Source: Caloranaerobacter sp050286925 (lineage in GTDB: Bacteria > Bacillota > Clostridia > Tissierellales > Thermohalobacteraceae). Taken from it: a DNA stretch of 64,000 nt. A program made the position numbers and the translations under genes. The notes beneath the pieces are model-generated. The model searched no databases and had not been told where the DNA came from. It worked only from the letters and a program-made list of their open reading frames with translations. The stretch is taken from assembly GCF_050286925.1 (NCBI RefSeq), contig NZ_JBFWFX010000001.1, forward strand, positions 310,001 to 374,000. The letters run 5' to 3'. This document shows, piece after piece, positions 34,308 to 43,202 of this stretch. Within the stretch, counting starts at the first letter, position 1. Every line of letters starts with the position of its first letter.

Positions 34308-34394
34308 TTATCTCCTTTTCTTACGATAAAACATAACTTTTGTTACTATTGCGATAATCAGAAAAAAACCTAAATACAGCCATTGATTATCCAT
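34308..34394 (-). CDS. 28-residue membrane peptide in the RiPP cluster
   Basis: ATG 34394 follows GGGGGA by 4 bases. The peptide MDNQWLYLGFFLIIAIVTKV then MFYRKKRR has one transmembrane helix (residues 5-22) and a basic C-terminus, so the N-terminus probably faces out. It sits between the ThiF-like gene and the second ABC transporter. It could be a transporter subunit or an immunity peptide. Confidence 0.6.
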   Translation of the reverse strand: MDNQWLYLGFFLIIAIVTKVMFYRKKRR

Positions 34395-34453
34395 CAAATC
34401 CCCCCATATATATTTTATTTTCTAATAATAACATTTTTGATTTATATTGTAAT

Positions 34454-35512
34454 TTATTTAAAGGAGTTTTGCAAGTTAAAACACAAACAATTAACATCTT
34501 TGTAAAAATATTCAACTTCACCTAATAAATCACTCTTATTTATACTAAAAATTCTATTTATAGGTATTTGAGCATCTTCTAATAAGTATTTCAACCTATC
34601 TCCACTTATATAAAATAGCGTTCTTAAAATTAACCCTAATAGAAAAAATATATATACTTTTGATACTACCGAATAATTTTCTTCTCTAAAATAATCTATG
34701 CTACTTGATTGATTAATTAGACATCTAATACAAGCACTTTCTCCAGGAATAACAAGCGGCCCAAATAACACTTTATATCTATTAATGTCAGAGAATATGC
34801 ATATATGTCCCTTATTTAATACAAAATCATTTATGTATAAAATTCTCTCTTTAGAAAATCTGCCTTTAACAACAATATGAATATATTTTTGACTATTAAT
34901 AAAACTGTATTTTTCCAACATGTCATCTGACAATATTTCTAGTTTTGAATTATTAAAATATCTTTTTACTATCTCTTGTTTTTTCTCTCTTAACTGTTCA
35001 ATATTAAATATTTTTGAATTTACCACATCAATAGGTTCTACATATGAATCTTGGGAAAATATTAATATTTTCTTTGGGTTATATCCCAAAAGGGCTTCTA
35101 TAATAGTAATAGACACTTTTGATAAATCATGAAAAACGAAAGTAACATCTGAAAAATCAAAAATATCAAACTTTGCCGATTCAATAAACTTATTAAAAAA
35201 TATACTATCTTCTAAATTATAAAATTCTAATATTTTTTTGCTTTTCTCGATACCAATTTCTTCAAAAACATAATCATAGTCCTTCAACAGTTTATATATT
35301 ATTTTGTTATAATCTTGTTCTAACAAATATCCAATTGTGTTTATCCTCTGTAAATCATTCTTCATTTTTTCAAAATCAAAGTCAAAATTATGTTTTATTC
35401 TCAATATAAATTTTTTCTCTTCTTTATCGTAAATCGAAAATATTTTATCGTCTTCTGAAAATAATAAATACTTTTCTTTTAGTTTAATTATAGTCTTTAA
35501 TTCCATTCTCAT
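34454..35512 (-). CDS. ThiF-like cyclodehydratase/leader-binding protein
   Basis: A 352-residue protein whose C-terminal half has the TOMM E1-like hallmark FGPLVIPGESACIRCLIN (a GPL-x-P-G-x-x-x-C-x-x-C motif). Its N-terminal part (KDKIFSIYDKEE region) could be a leader-binding fold. Such proteins partner YcaO enzymes to deliver the precursor peptide. It is the third gene of the cluster carrying E1-type sequence, besides those at 38651 and 40479. Starts at 35512 and 35506 are both possible. Confidence 0.72.
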   Translation of the reverse strand: MRMELKTIIKLKEKYLLFSEDDKIFSIYDKEEKKFILRIKHNFDFDFEKMKNDLQRINTIGYLLEQDYNKIIYKLLKDYDYVFEEIGIEKSKKILEFYNLEDSIFFNKFIESAKFDIFDFSDVTFVFHDLSKVSITIIEALLGYNPKKILIFSQDSYVEPIDVVNSKIFNIEQLREKKQEIVKRYFNNSKLEILSDDMLEKYSFINSQKYIHIVVKGRFSKERILYINDFVLNKGHICIFSDINRYKVLFGPLVIPGESACIRCLINQSSSIDYFREENYSVVSKVYIFFLLGLILRTLFYISGDRLKYLLEDAQIPINRIFSINKSDLLGEVEYFYKDVNCLCFNLQNSFK

Positions 35513-35518
35513 CACCTT

Positions 35519-36334
35519 TCACCCTACTATAAAAGTATACATATTTGATTGATAAGTTTTGTCTAACTCTAGAAATTTATTAATCCTATCTTCAAAAAAT
35601 CCTCCCAATGGAACAGTAGACATTCCCAACATTGTGGCCACGAGCATAATATTCTGTCCAATATGTCCTAATTCTTTATAAATCAATCTATAAGTAAGCG
35701 AATTATATTTCTTCTCCATATATCTCGTATTGCCAACTAAAAACACTAAAAAAAGGGCATCATCAAAACTCATATCACCTATATCTGTACTCGAAGTTAA
35801 AGAATTTAATTCTTCTAAATCGACACTATGAAGTGCCAACAGTTCTCTATTATTCTGATTATACCTATAAACCCTTTCCTCTTTTAAAATCTCTGAATTT
35901 CTTATCATTTTTTTAGTAGGAACTAAATAGATATCGACTGGATAAAATCTTCCACCAGACGGATAAGTTTTTAAATTGTATTCTCTATCACTTATCCCAA
36001 AAGAATATCCTAAAAAAGCTATTAACTCTTGTGTTGACAAAGCCTGTTTTTTAAAATTCCAAGACGTTCGCCTTTTTAATAAAACATCTGTTAACCTAGT
36101 ATCAAATTGTTCTAATTCAGAAACATAAGGGACTACGTAAACCACTTCACCTTTTTTGTCATTTTCACGCCCTTTTCTAACATCATTTTCTATTAACTCC
36201 ATATAATTACTTATAGGAGCTTTTACCGATTGAGTTAACGGTGAATGTTTAGAATTTTCATGGTACAATCTATAAAGATAAGTCTGTTTTTTTACATCAT
36301 ATTTAAAATTCCATAATACGCGTTTCTCTAGCAT
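35519..36334 (-). CDS. SagB-type dehydrogenase, short form
   Basis: A 271-residue nitroreductase-fold, FMN-binding protein. The RRTSWNFKKQALS segment and YPSGGRFYPVDIYLVP are SagB-family signatures. In RiPP pathways these enzymes oxidise azolines to azoles. Coupled with the gene upstream (ends 5 bases apart). It lacks nothing obvious for catalysis. A second dehydrogenase in the cluster suggests division of labour. Confidence 0.88.
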   Translation of the reverse strand: MLEKRVLWNFKYDVKKQTYLYRLYHENSKHSPLTQSVKAPISNYMELIENDVRKGRENDKKGEVVYVVPYVSELEQFDTRLTDVLLKRRTSWNFKKQALSTQELIAFLGYSFGISDREYNLKTYPSGGRFYPVDIYLVPTKKMIRNSEILKEERVYRYNQNNRELLALHSVDLEELNSLTSSTDIGDMSFDDALFLVFLVGNTRYMEKKYNSLTYRLIYKELGHIGQNIMLVATMLGMSTVPLGGFFEDRINKFLELDKTYQSNMYTFIVG

Positions 36335-36339
36335 TATCC

Positions 36340-37218
36340 TCACCCTTTTTTAATCACTTGATTTATAACATCGGCTATCATACTTTCATACTGAGGATAT
36401 ACCCCTAGTCGATTGTTCATCATATGAATATGCGATGCAAGAATACTAATACGAGCTTGATTTTGAGTTTTATATTTAGTCTGATTTTTTACAATATTAT
36501 CAAGTATAGTCTTAAGATTCATATACCAGTCATTATATTGAATATTCTTTAGATTATCTTTTATATAGTGATATCTTGAACTGTATATATCAATTAACTT
36601 CTGAGTCAGTTTAGAATAATTTATTTTTTCATTTCTATGCTTTGCCCAAAACGAACTATATATCTCATTAAACTTCGCTTTATCTTCTAGAATTTGTATT
36701 GCCACACTAAACAAATCTAATGCCGCTATGATTTTTTTATTAGGATTATCCTCTATTTTTTCGAGTATAAGTAGTGATAACCTACTAGATATATGGAATA
36801 AATCTTCTGATAATTCTATTACATTTTCTCCACCATACCTATCTATCTCTGGTATATACGGTATCTCCACAATAGTCCTATTATCGCACCAATATAAATC
36901 TTCTTTTTTTACAGGTTGTCCATCAAATTTATGGTTTCTATAATAATCTTCTGGTTTTAATATTAATGAATTATTGTATTCAAGATTAAATTCATCAAAT
37001 ATTTTATTAAGTTCTTGTCTAATATATTTACCGTTTTCTCCACGTTTCTTGACTCTAAATCGAATATGAGGGCCTCCCTGCCAATATCTAATATAAAAAT
37101 ATTTATCTAATAAATTATTATCTTCTAATTTTCGTATAAACTTTGAAAAAAACTTCACCAAGAAAACATCATGTAAATTTGTCTCATGAATAAATATATG
37201 ATAAGAATCCCAACCCAT
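36340..37218 (-). CDS. thiopeptide-type SpaB_C protein (elimination or [4+2] cyclase)
   Basis: The N-terminus WDSYHIFIHETNLHD and the motif FYIRYWQGGPHIRFRVK (near residue 45) are the hallmark of the SpaB_C / thiopeptide-type bacteriocin biosynthesis family (292 residues). One member of such pairs eliminates glutamate from glutamylated Ser to make dehydroalanine; the other catalyses formal [4+2] cyclisation to pyridine. Which one this is cannot be told by eye. Confidence 0.85.
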   Translation of the reverse strand: MGWDSYHIFIHETNLHDVFLVKFFSKFIRKLEDNNLLDKYFYIRYWQGGPHIRFRVKKRGENGKYIRQELNKIFDEFNLEYNNSLILKPEDYYRNHKFDGQPVKKEDLYWCDNRTIVEIPYIPEIDRYGGENVIELSEDLFHISSRLSLLILEKIEDNPNKKIIAALDLFSVAIQILEDKAKFNEIYSSFWAKHRNEKINYSKLTQKLIDIYSSRYHYIKDNLKNIQYNDWYMNLKTILDNIVKNQTKYKTQNQARISILASHIHMMNNRLGVYPQYESMIADVINQVIKKG

Positions 37219-37230
37219 TCTATCTAACTC

Positions 37231-38622
37231 CTAACTAAAATAAATTTTATAATTATATGTATTTCCTCTGCCAATCATTAGAGCATACATAATCCTGTTA
37301 TCTTTATCTAATCTCAATACCTTCTCTAAATAATCATCTTTAAAATTCTTTATAGGTCTCGAATACAAACCAAATAATGATACTATGGTAGAAATATAAT
37401 GAATAGATTCTGCCGATAATAAATGGGAAAAATAAATTTTCTCTTCCTCTGAAAAATCTCCTGTAATATCATAACTTACAAAGAACACAACAGGATTAGA
37501 AGATAAGTTAATACTCTGATGACTGTCATTTAAAATTTTATAGTTTTCAGTATATATATCATCCATATATGAGATATTTTCTATTCTCCCGTCTTCCTTA
37601 ACTTCATAATATCCCGGTTTAACTCCAAATACACTATTTACTAAACAGAATACTCTTATATTCTCTGAATAAAATACATTATTAAAAATCAAATCTGCAC
37701 TTCTATTTATAATTTCATAGAAAATTTCAGTTTCTAAAACCTTTTTTGTACTAAAAATCCCAAAATAGCTGTGATTAGATTCTCTAGTTTTTATCGATAA
37801 TAACAATTCTTCTTTACTTAAATATTTTTCTGATTTAAATTCAAACATATTATAAATTTCTTTGTCATTCGACATATTTATCTTCTCCAAAAAATTAATA
37901 ACATTCGGAAAAAAAGTAATCTCTTCTAAATAACTATATATTCTCATAGGCACATCTACATTTTTTGTAACTCTAAAATTCTCTCTATTCTCATCAATAT
38001 ATTCAGACAAATCGATGATATAATTTAACATCATTTGTCTAAAATCTAATTTCAATTTTCTAAAGAAGACATCTTTATCTAACATATAATCAATTCTAAA
38101 TTTTGAAAATCCGTTGATATTCAATAATTGTTTTAATTGTGATAATATATGTCCTGAATCTAATATCGAAAGAGCTAGTCCAAATTCTCCATAAAACTTC
38201 ATAATCCTCCATAAATCTGATATTAAAATTATATAGATATTATTTGTAAAAAAATCTATATTCGTAATATACTCAAACTCATTAATTTTAGGATTATATC
38301 TCAAAGCATGTCCTCTGTATATAACATAACATTCGTTGGGATGAACATTTCTTGCTGATGGAACTCCTCGGTGATATATATAAGGATTATCATACTGATA
38401 ACTTAATATCCCAAGTGTATATTTTATTGCATTTGAAATATTCGAAAAGATTTCATCCGTATAGAATACTTTTTTGTCCAATATTTTTTTATTAATCTTT
38501 ATATGTTCATCTGTCAGAGTATCTCTGTTAATGTCTGTTATTATATGATCCACAAATTTGAAAGAATTAATGTTTGTATAAACTTCGTATCTATACTTGG
38601 TTAACCTATCAAAAAAATTCAT
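37231..38622 (-). CDS. SagB/McbC-type dehydrogenase, long form
   Basis: The 463-residue protein includes HRGVPSARNVHPNECYVIY (near residue 84), a SagB-like catalytic region, and a C-terminal nitroreductase-type half with VFFVSYDITGDFSEEE and HYISTIVSLFGLYSRP. This looks like a two-domain nitroreductase similar to thiopeptide azoline dehydrogenases. It sits between YcaO and a SpaB_C gene. The start has AAGGGGG upstream. Confidence 0.82.
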   Translation of the reverse strand: MNFFDRLTKYRYEVYTNINSFKFVDHIITDINRDTLTDEHIKINKKILDKKVFYTDEIFSNISNAIKYTLGILSYQYDNPYIYHRGVPSARNVHPNECYVIYRGHALRYNPKINEFEYITNIDFFTNNIYIILISDLWRIMKFYGEFGLALSILDSGHILSQLKQLLNINGFSKFRIDYMLDKDVFFRKLKLDFRQMMLNYIIDLSEYIDENRENFRVTKNVDVPMRIYSYLEEITFFPNVINFLEKINMSNDKEIYNMFEFKSEKYLSKEELLLSIKTRESNHSYFGIFSTKKVLETEIFYEIINRSADLIFNNVFYSENIRVFCLVNSVFGVKPGYYEVKEDGRIENISYMDDIYTENYKILNDSHQSINLSSNPVVFFVSYDITGDFSEEEKIYFSHLLSAESIHYISTIVSLFGLYSRPIKNFKDDYLEKVLRLDKDNRIMYALMIGRGNTYNYKIYFS

Positions 38623-38650
38623 AATTAAACGCCCCCTTGTAGTTCCCCTT

Positions 38651-40501
38651 CTATGGGAAAGGATGAGGGATTAAATTGATATCTTTAACATCTATTGGAT
38701 ATCTCTTTTTACCCGCTATTATTGGTGCTGTTAATATTCTCTCATAGTTTAACCTTCTATTCTGATTGCCAAATGTCATCGTAAGCATTGACGGTATAAT
38801 CACTTTTACACTCGACATATTCAATTCCTTAGTTATATAACTATTTGTATCGGCTATATAAATACGTGGATGATTTTTAGATATTTTAAAAATAATATCG
38901 GATAAAGTATGTTTATTCTCTTTATTTTTATACCATTCATAATAAGCATCTTTAAATTTAATCTCTGAATTGTTTTTTAGAACAAATTCTAGATATTTAA
39001 AATTTCCCTTCAAAGAATAGAAATATACATGATATTCCATTTTAGTAACTGCACTCGGATTATCTTTTAACATTTGAATTTCTTTAATTTTTTCAGGAGT
39101 GGATAATATCTCATTATATACCGACAAAGATGTAACTATCTCGACTAAAGCACTCTCTAAAGCCTTTTCTGGATTTATATGACTGCCAGCTGCATTATAA
39201 GCCTTAACTCGTCCTACATCTTTTTCATCTACTACTAATGCCCAAATAGTAGGTATTCGCGTTTCCAATGTTATATCGAATAAATAAATAGCATATCCTT
39301 TCTTTTTCAAATATTTTATTATATTATCTATTTCAATATTGTCTATCTCATCAATATTGAGTCTAACTGGTGGCATTTTATTGTACCAATAAACTAAAAA
39401 ACTATCCCTTTCTACTACTTCAAACAAAGCATACATAATTGCTTCTTCTAAATTCGCTCCTAATGCCGAACCATTTGAAGTCTCATAAATAAACCTTTCT
39501 TCTTCATTAATAATCTGATTATCAAAAAAAATCATCTGTTCGGGTATCCAAAATATTTCTTTAGAATTTATTTCATACACCTTTCTCCAATAATACTTTT
39601 TATTGTCATCATATACTTTTAGGCTATACCCTTTTTCTGTAAATTGACTTTTATCTGGCATTGTAAACTCTTTAGGATGTAGTACATTATCAAACTTACT
39701 TTTCAATTCTGTATAGCTGCCGTATATACTTCCGTTGAAATGAGGAACTATCGTTGAGTATCTTTCTATCATTTCAAATATAGCCGCATATTTAGAATAA
39801 ATCACATCACTACTTCTTCCATATGAATAAAATTCCCTATTTTTTATACATGATTTTACACAGTACATTGGTATAATATTTGAACTCACATCTCTAAAAA
39901 TCCTATATCCTATTCCAGTATCCTTATTTACTAATTCTGAAAATATATCCTCATTTTCAGAAATAATATCTTCAATGTCTTTACTTCGATAGCTTTTACT
40001 AAATAAATAATCCGCATTAAAATGCGAAAACAATTCTTCAATACAGCTATCCTCTCTACTACACACTGTACATTCAACATTTTTAAAAATCCTTCTCTTT
40101 TCAATGCTAAAATCATATTTATCTATTATATATACTCTATTCTTTAAATTCATAATATTATCTTTTATAAAATCGATAAAGAAAATTACGTTTTCAGATG
40201 ATTTCTGTAAATTTAATTCAATTAATCTATTCAAACGTTCAAAAATTGGACTTTTATTTCTTCTTAATGAATTTAAGAAACATGCAAAACAGCTATCTTT
40301 TTTCTCATTCTCCAATAAAGGGCCTATAAAAACATAATTTTCATCTTCATAAAAAGATATAACTTTTTTCCCACATTTTAAAATCTTAATATAATTCTCC
40401 ATAGAAATATTTTTAGCTACTATAATCTCAAATTCATTAATATTTAATGTTTCACAAATATTGTTATTAGATATTACTTTAATTTTTAATTGGTTTTTCA
40501 T
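38651..40501 (-). CDS. YcaO-domain azoline-forming cyclodehydratase with E1-like N-terminus
   Basis: The 616-residue protein has an N-terminal E1-like stretch (FIGPLLENEKKDSCFACFLN, residues ~85-105) and a C-terminal YcaO domain: SKYAAIFEMIERYS, NGSALGANLEEAIMYALFE, VVERDSFLVYWY, SALVEIVTSL and the C-terminal tail IPHPFP, the Pro-rich end typical of cyclodehydratases. It would convert Cys and perhaps Ser to azolines using ATP. Start 40501 (GGGTGAT upstream) lies within the end of the preceding gene. Confidence 0.92.
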   Translation of the reverse strand: MKNQLKIKVISNNNICETLNINEFEIIVAKNISMENYIKILKCGKKVISFYEDENYVFIGPLLENEKKDSCFACFLNSLRRNKSPIFERLNRLIELNLQKSSENVIFFIDFIKDNIMNLKNRVYIIDKYDFSIEKRRIFKNVECTVCSREDSCIEELFSHFNADYLFSKSYRSKDIEDIISENEDIFSELVNKDTGIGYRIFRDVSSNIIPMYCVKSCIKNREFYSYGRSSDVIYSKYAAIFEMIERYSTIVPHFNGSIYGSYTELKSKFDNVLHPKEFTMPDKSQFTEKGYSLKVYDDNKKYYWRKVYEINSKEIFWIPEQMIFFDNQIINEEERFIYETSNGSALGANLEEAIMYALFEVVERDSFLVYWYNKMPPVRLNIDEIDNIEIDNIIKYLKKKGYAIYLFDITLETRIPTIWALVVDEKDVGRVKAYNAAGSHINPEKALESALVEIVTSLSVYNEILSTPEKIKEIQMLKDNPSAVTKMEYHVYFYSLKGNFKYLEFVLKNNSEIKFKDAYYEWYKNKENKHTLSDIIFKISKNHPRIYIADTNSYITKELNMSSVKVIIPSMLTMTFGNQNRRLNYERILTAPIIAGKKRYPIDVKDINLIPHPFP

Positions 40502-42092
40502 TACTATCACCCAATCTACTGAAACATCCAATATATAACTGTGCCTTTTCAAATATACTCTGATAACACCAAATCTCCTCTTTTATCAAAATTTGCTGTT
40601 CATTTAAGAAATTCTGTATATTTTCTTTTAATGTTTTTTTGTTCACATCTTTAATTTTCATGGTTTTCAAATTGCCTAAGACATACTTTTTGTTTTCATA
40701 TTTCTTTATCCCATTCTGATAATTTCCTATTATATAATATAGTCCTTCCAATATTGTTTCCTCTTGATCAATTGTTGCATCACTTTCAAAAATTACATAT
40801 TTAGTATTTTTATCGCATATTATAATCTTAACAACTTCATATTGAAAAATGTTTTGCCCTAATATTTCAACATCTATACCTACAACCTCTTTGATATAGT
40901 CTATAATTAAATTAACCCTTTCATTCGTTTCTATTTTATATACTTCATCAGTCGAAGGCAGCATTGATATTAAACCAGATAACAAATATTCATCTTTAGA
41001 AGTTTTACAAATCCATTCATATCCATTTCTTTTTTCAATAGTATTCAAAAATTTTGCCAACCCTTTTGTTATTGCATTAATAGCCGCCATCTCATATTTT
41101 TCATGAAAACTTATATACTCTATTTTTCTATCTCCGGAACTAAATTCAATTACATAGCTTGTAATAGGGGAATGTACTCTGAACTTATTATAATTATTTA
41201 TACTAGTGATTATATGGGGGATTTCTGTCTGTATTATTTCAAAATTCTGAATTATTTCGAGGTTTGTTAGCTTGTCCACAAATGTTCTCTCATAATACTC
41301 CGTAGAATAAGTCCTCGACAAATCATCAATATTAAAAGTACTGACTGCCCCATCATTGTAAATTAATCTAGTATTAACTTTATTAAAATCAAATTTATTT
41401 TCAATATAGTGCAGCAATATATTTACTGGCAATATCTTATTAGATATGCTATAATCTTTAACATTATTCATTTCAAATATTTTGAATGTATTAATAATCG
41501 ATTTATTAAACTCTGTCAAATAAAGTAATAAATATTGTCGCTCAAATTCTCTGACTAAGACCATTTCATCAAATCTATTTAAAAATTTTTCTATTAAATT
41601 TTCATCTGTACCAAAATATATGACTATTTCATCTATTAAATCATCTTCAATAATATCTTTCTCGTCCATATTTACTACTTTAATTTTTCTATCTGCAAAA
41701 AAATTTATTACTGATGCCGGTGCATTAATAAATATAAAAGTCTTCTGTTCTAAATAATCTAATATTTCATAATGTTTTTTAAAGTTCTTTATAATATATC
41801 CTTGAAAATCTCTATCGAGTCTATATTGCTTATCACTAACAATATACAGTACATCTAGTTTTAAAAGCATTTTTACAAATTTTAATATGTTTTCTCTCTC
41901 ATCAGGAATATTCTTAATTAATTCATCAATAAATATACTGTCAAAAGCTAACTCTATTATTTTTTGAATAAGCTCATAATCTTTTACATCCCCATTAATC
42001 TGATATCTTTTTCTCCTCTTCACAATATTTATACACTTTTTCTGGACATCATAATAAACGTGAGCATTTTTCTTATACCCTATACATATCAT
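40479..42092 (-). CDS. ocin-ThiF-like leader-binding protein (RRE)
   Basis: This 537-residue protein starts with a PqqD-like winged helix (KDYELIQKIIELAFDSIF, residues ~37-54), which in TbtF-type proteins binds the precursor leader, and continues as an E1/ThiF-like scaffold. It corresponds by position and size to the ocin-ThiF proteins of thiopeptide clusters. Its start overlaps the upstream stop (ATGA), so translation is coupled. Confidence 0.75.
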   Translation of the reverse strand: MICIGYKKNAHVYYDVQKKCINIVKRRKRYQINGDVKDYELIQKIIELAFDSIFIDELIKNIPDERENILKFVKMLLKLDVLYIVSDKQYRLDRDFQGYIIKNFKKHYEILDYLEQKTFIFINAPASVINFFADRKIKVVNMDEKDIIEDDLIDEIVIYFGTDENLIEKFLNRFDEMVLVREFERQYLLLYLTEFNKSIINTFKIFEMNNVKDYSISNKILPVNILLHYIENKFDFNKVNTRLIYNDGAVSTFNIDDLSRTYSTEYYERTFVDKLTNLEIIQNFEIIQTEIPHIITSINNYNKFRVHSPITSYVIEFSSGDRKIEYISFHEKYEMAAINAITKGLAKFLNTIEKRNGYEWICKTSKDEYLLSGLISMLPSTDEVYKIETNERVNLIIDYIKEVVGIDVEILGQNIFQYEVVKIIICDKNTKYVIFESDATIDQEETILEGLYYIIGNYQNGIKKYENKKYVLGNLKTMKIKDVNKKTLKENIQNFLNEQQILIKEEIWCYQSIFEKAQLYIGCFSRLGDSNEKPIKN

Positions 42093-43201
42093 ATAATTCC
42101 CCTCTCACGAAATATCGTCTTCCAATCTGTATTATATTTCTCAAATATATATCTTGACATGGCATAACAACAGAAATGTTTGTATATAAAACTGATATTT
42201 ATAGTAGGTAGCATAGAATATAATATATTTACTAAAGACCTAAGAACCATATGCTCCTTACTACTTACTAAATCATCAACAGATTCATTAGAAACAAATA
42301 CGTCATGAAATTCACTATTTATTCCAGATACATTCTTTTTTAGCATATTTATTTGCTCTTCTAGACTCAAATATCCTTCTTCAGCAAATCCATTTTGTTC
42401 AAACAATGCAACAGTTTCATCGTATATATCTTTCCATACATTAAAACATTCTGATAATAAAGAATCGTTAATATATAAACTCTCTAGTTTTTCGACTTGA
42501 AGAGCTTTATAGAAAGAATCATAATACTCTTCAAATTTTTCTCTTACACCATATTGCTCTGCAATAGCAAACATCCCTGCTATATGAGAATAATATACAA
42601 TAGAAGCATATTTTTCTCCATGTTCAAAAAGTTTTAACAAAATATGATAATTTTTTAGAACAAATAATATCTTATCATTTTCTTTATCTTTAAAACGCTT
42701 TAGAATTGCTTCAAGTATAGGCTGTAACTTAAATTTAGAACGGATATGTAAAAGTAAATGTGCAGAAGAATTATATAATCTTTTATAATAATCCATATCT
42801 AAATCAAGCGTTTTTACTTTTAAATGATTATTCAAATCTATTTTTTCTTCTGTTTTTTGTTCCATTTGTGAAATTATTTTTGCATTTTTTAAGTATTTTT
42901 GTATATTTTCTCTGATTACATCTTGCGAAAATTCCCCAAATTTTTCTAAATTATATTCATAAACTCTTTTTTGAAGATATTTCTCTAGATAATCTATATC
43001 GATGTTACGATTAACAAATACTATCTGAACATTGGGCCCACCGTTCCACTCTCGTAAAATAAAATAGTTTGAATAAATATTTTCCCTTGCAAAAGGAATT
43101 ATGCATTCAGATATAAACTGCCTTTTTTGCTGCTCATTTCCAAAATGGTATATCTTAAATATTTTTATTTCTTCTAACGAAAAATCTTCGCTTGTATACA
43201 T
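42089..43201 (-). CDS. second thiopeptide-type SpaB_C protein
   Basis: The 370-residue protein has an N-terminal EEIKIFKIYHFGNEQQKRQF and NYFILREWNGGPNVQIVFV, the same GGP-x-x-x-x-x family signature as the protein at 36340. A long helical C-terminal part follows. Presence of two such proteins next to LanB is what one expects when one does elimination and the other closes the pyridine ring. It starts 1 base after lanB stops. Confidence 0.82.
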   Translation of the reverse strand: MYTSEDFSLEEIKIFKIYHFGNEQQKRQFISECIIPFARENIYSNYFILREWNGGPNVQIVFVNRNIDIDYLEKYLQKRVYEYNLEKFGEFSQDVIRENIQKYLKNAKIISQMEQKTEEKIDLNNHLKVKTLDLDMDYYKRLYNSSAHLLLHIRSKFKLQPILEAILKRFKDKENDKILFVLKNYHILLKLFEHGEKYASIVYYSHIAGMFAIAEQYGVREKFEEYYDSFYKALQVEKLESLYINDSLLSECFNVWKDIYDETVALFEQNGFAEEGYLSLEEQINMLKKNVSGINSEFHDVFVSNESVDDLVSSKEHMVLRSLVNILYSMLPTINISFIYKHFCCYAMSRYIFEKYNTDWKTIFRERGII

Positions 43202-43202
43202 G

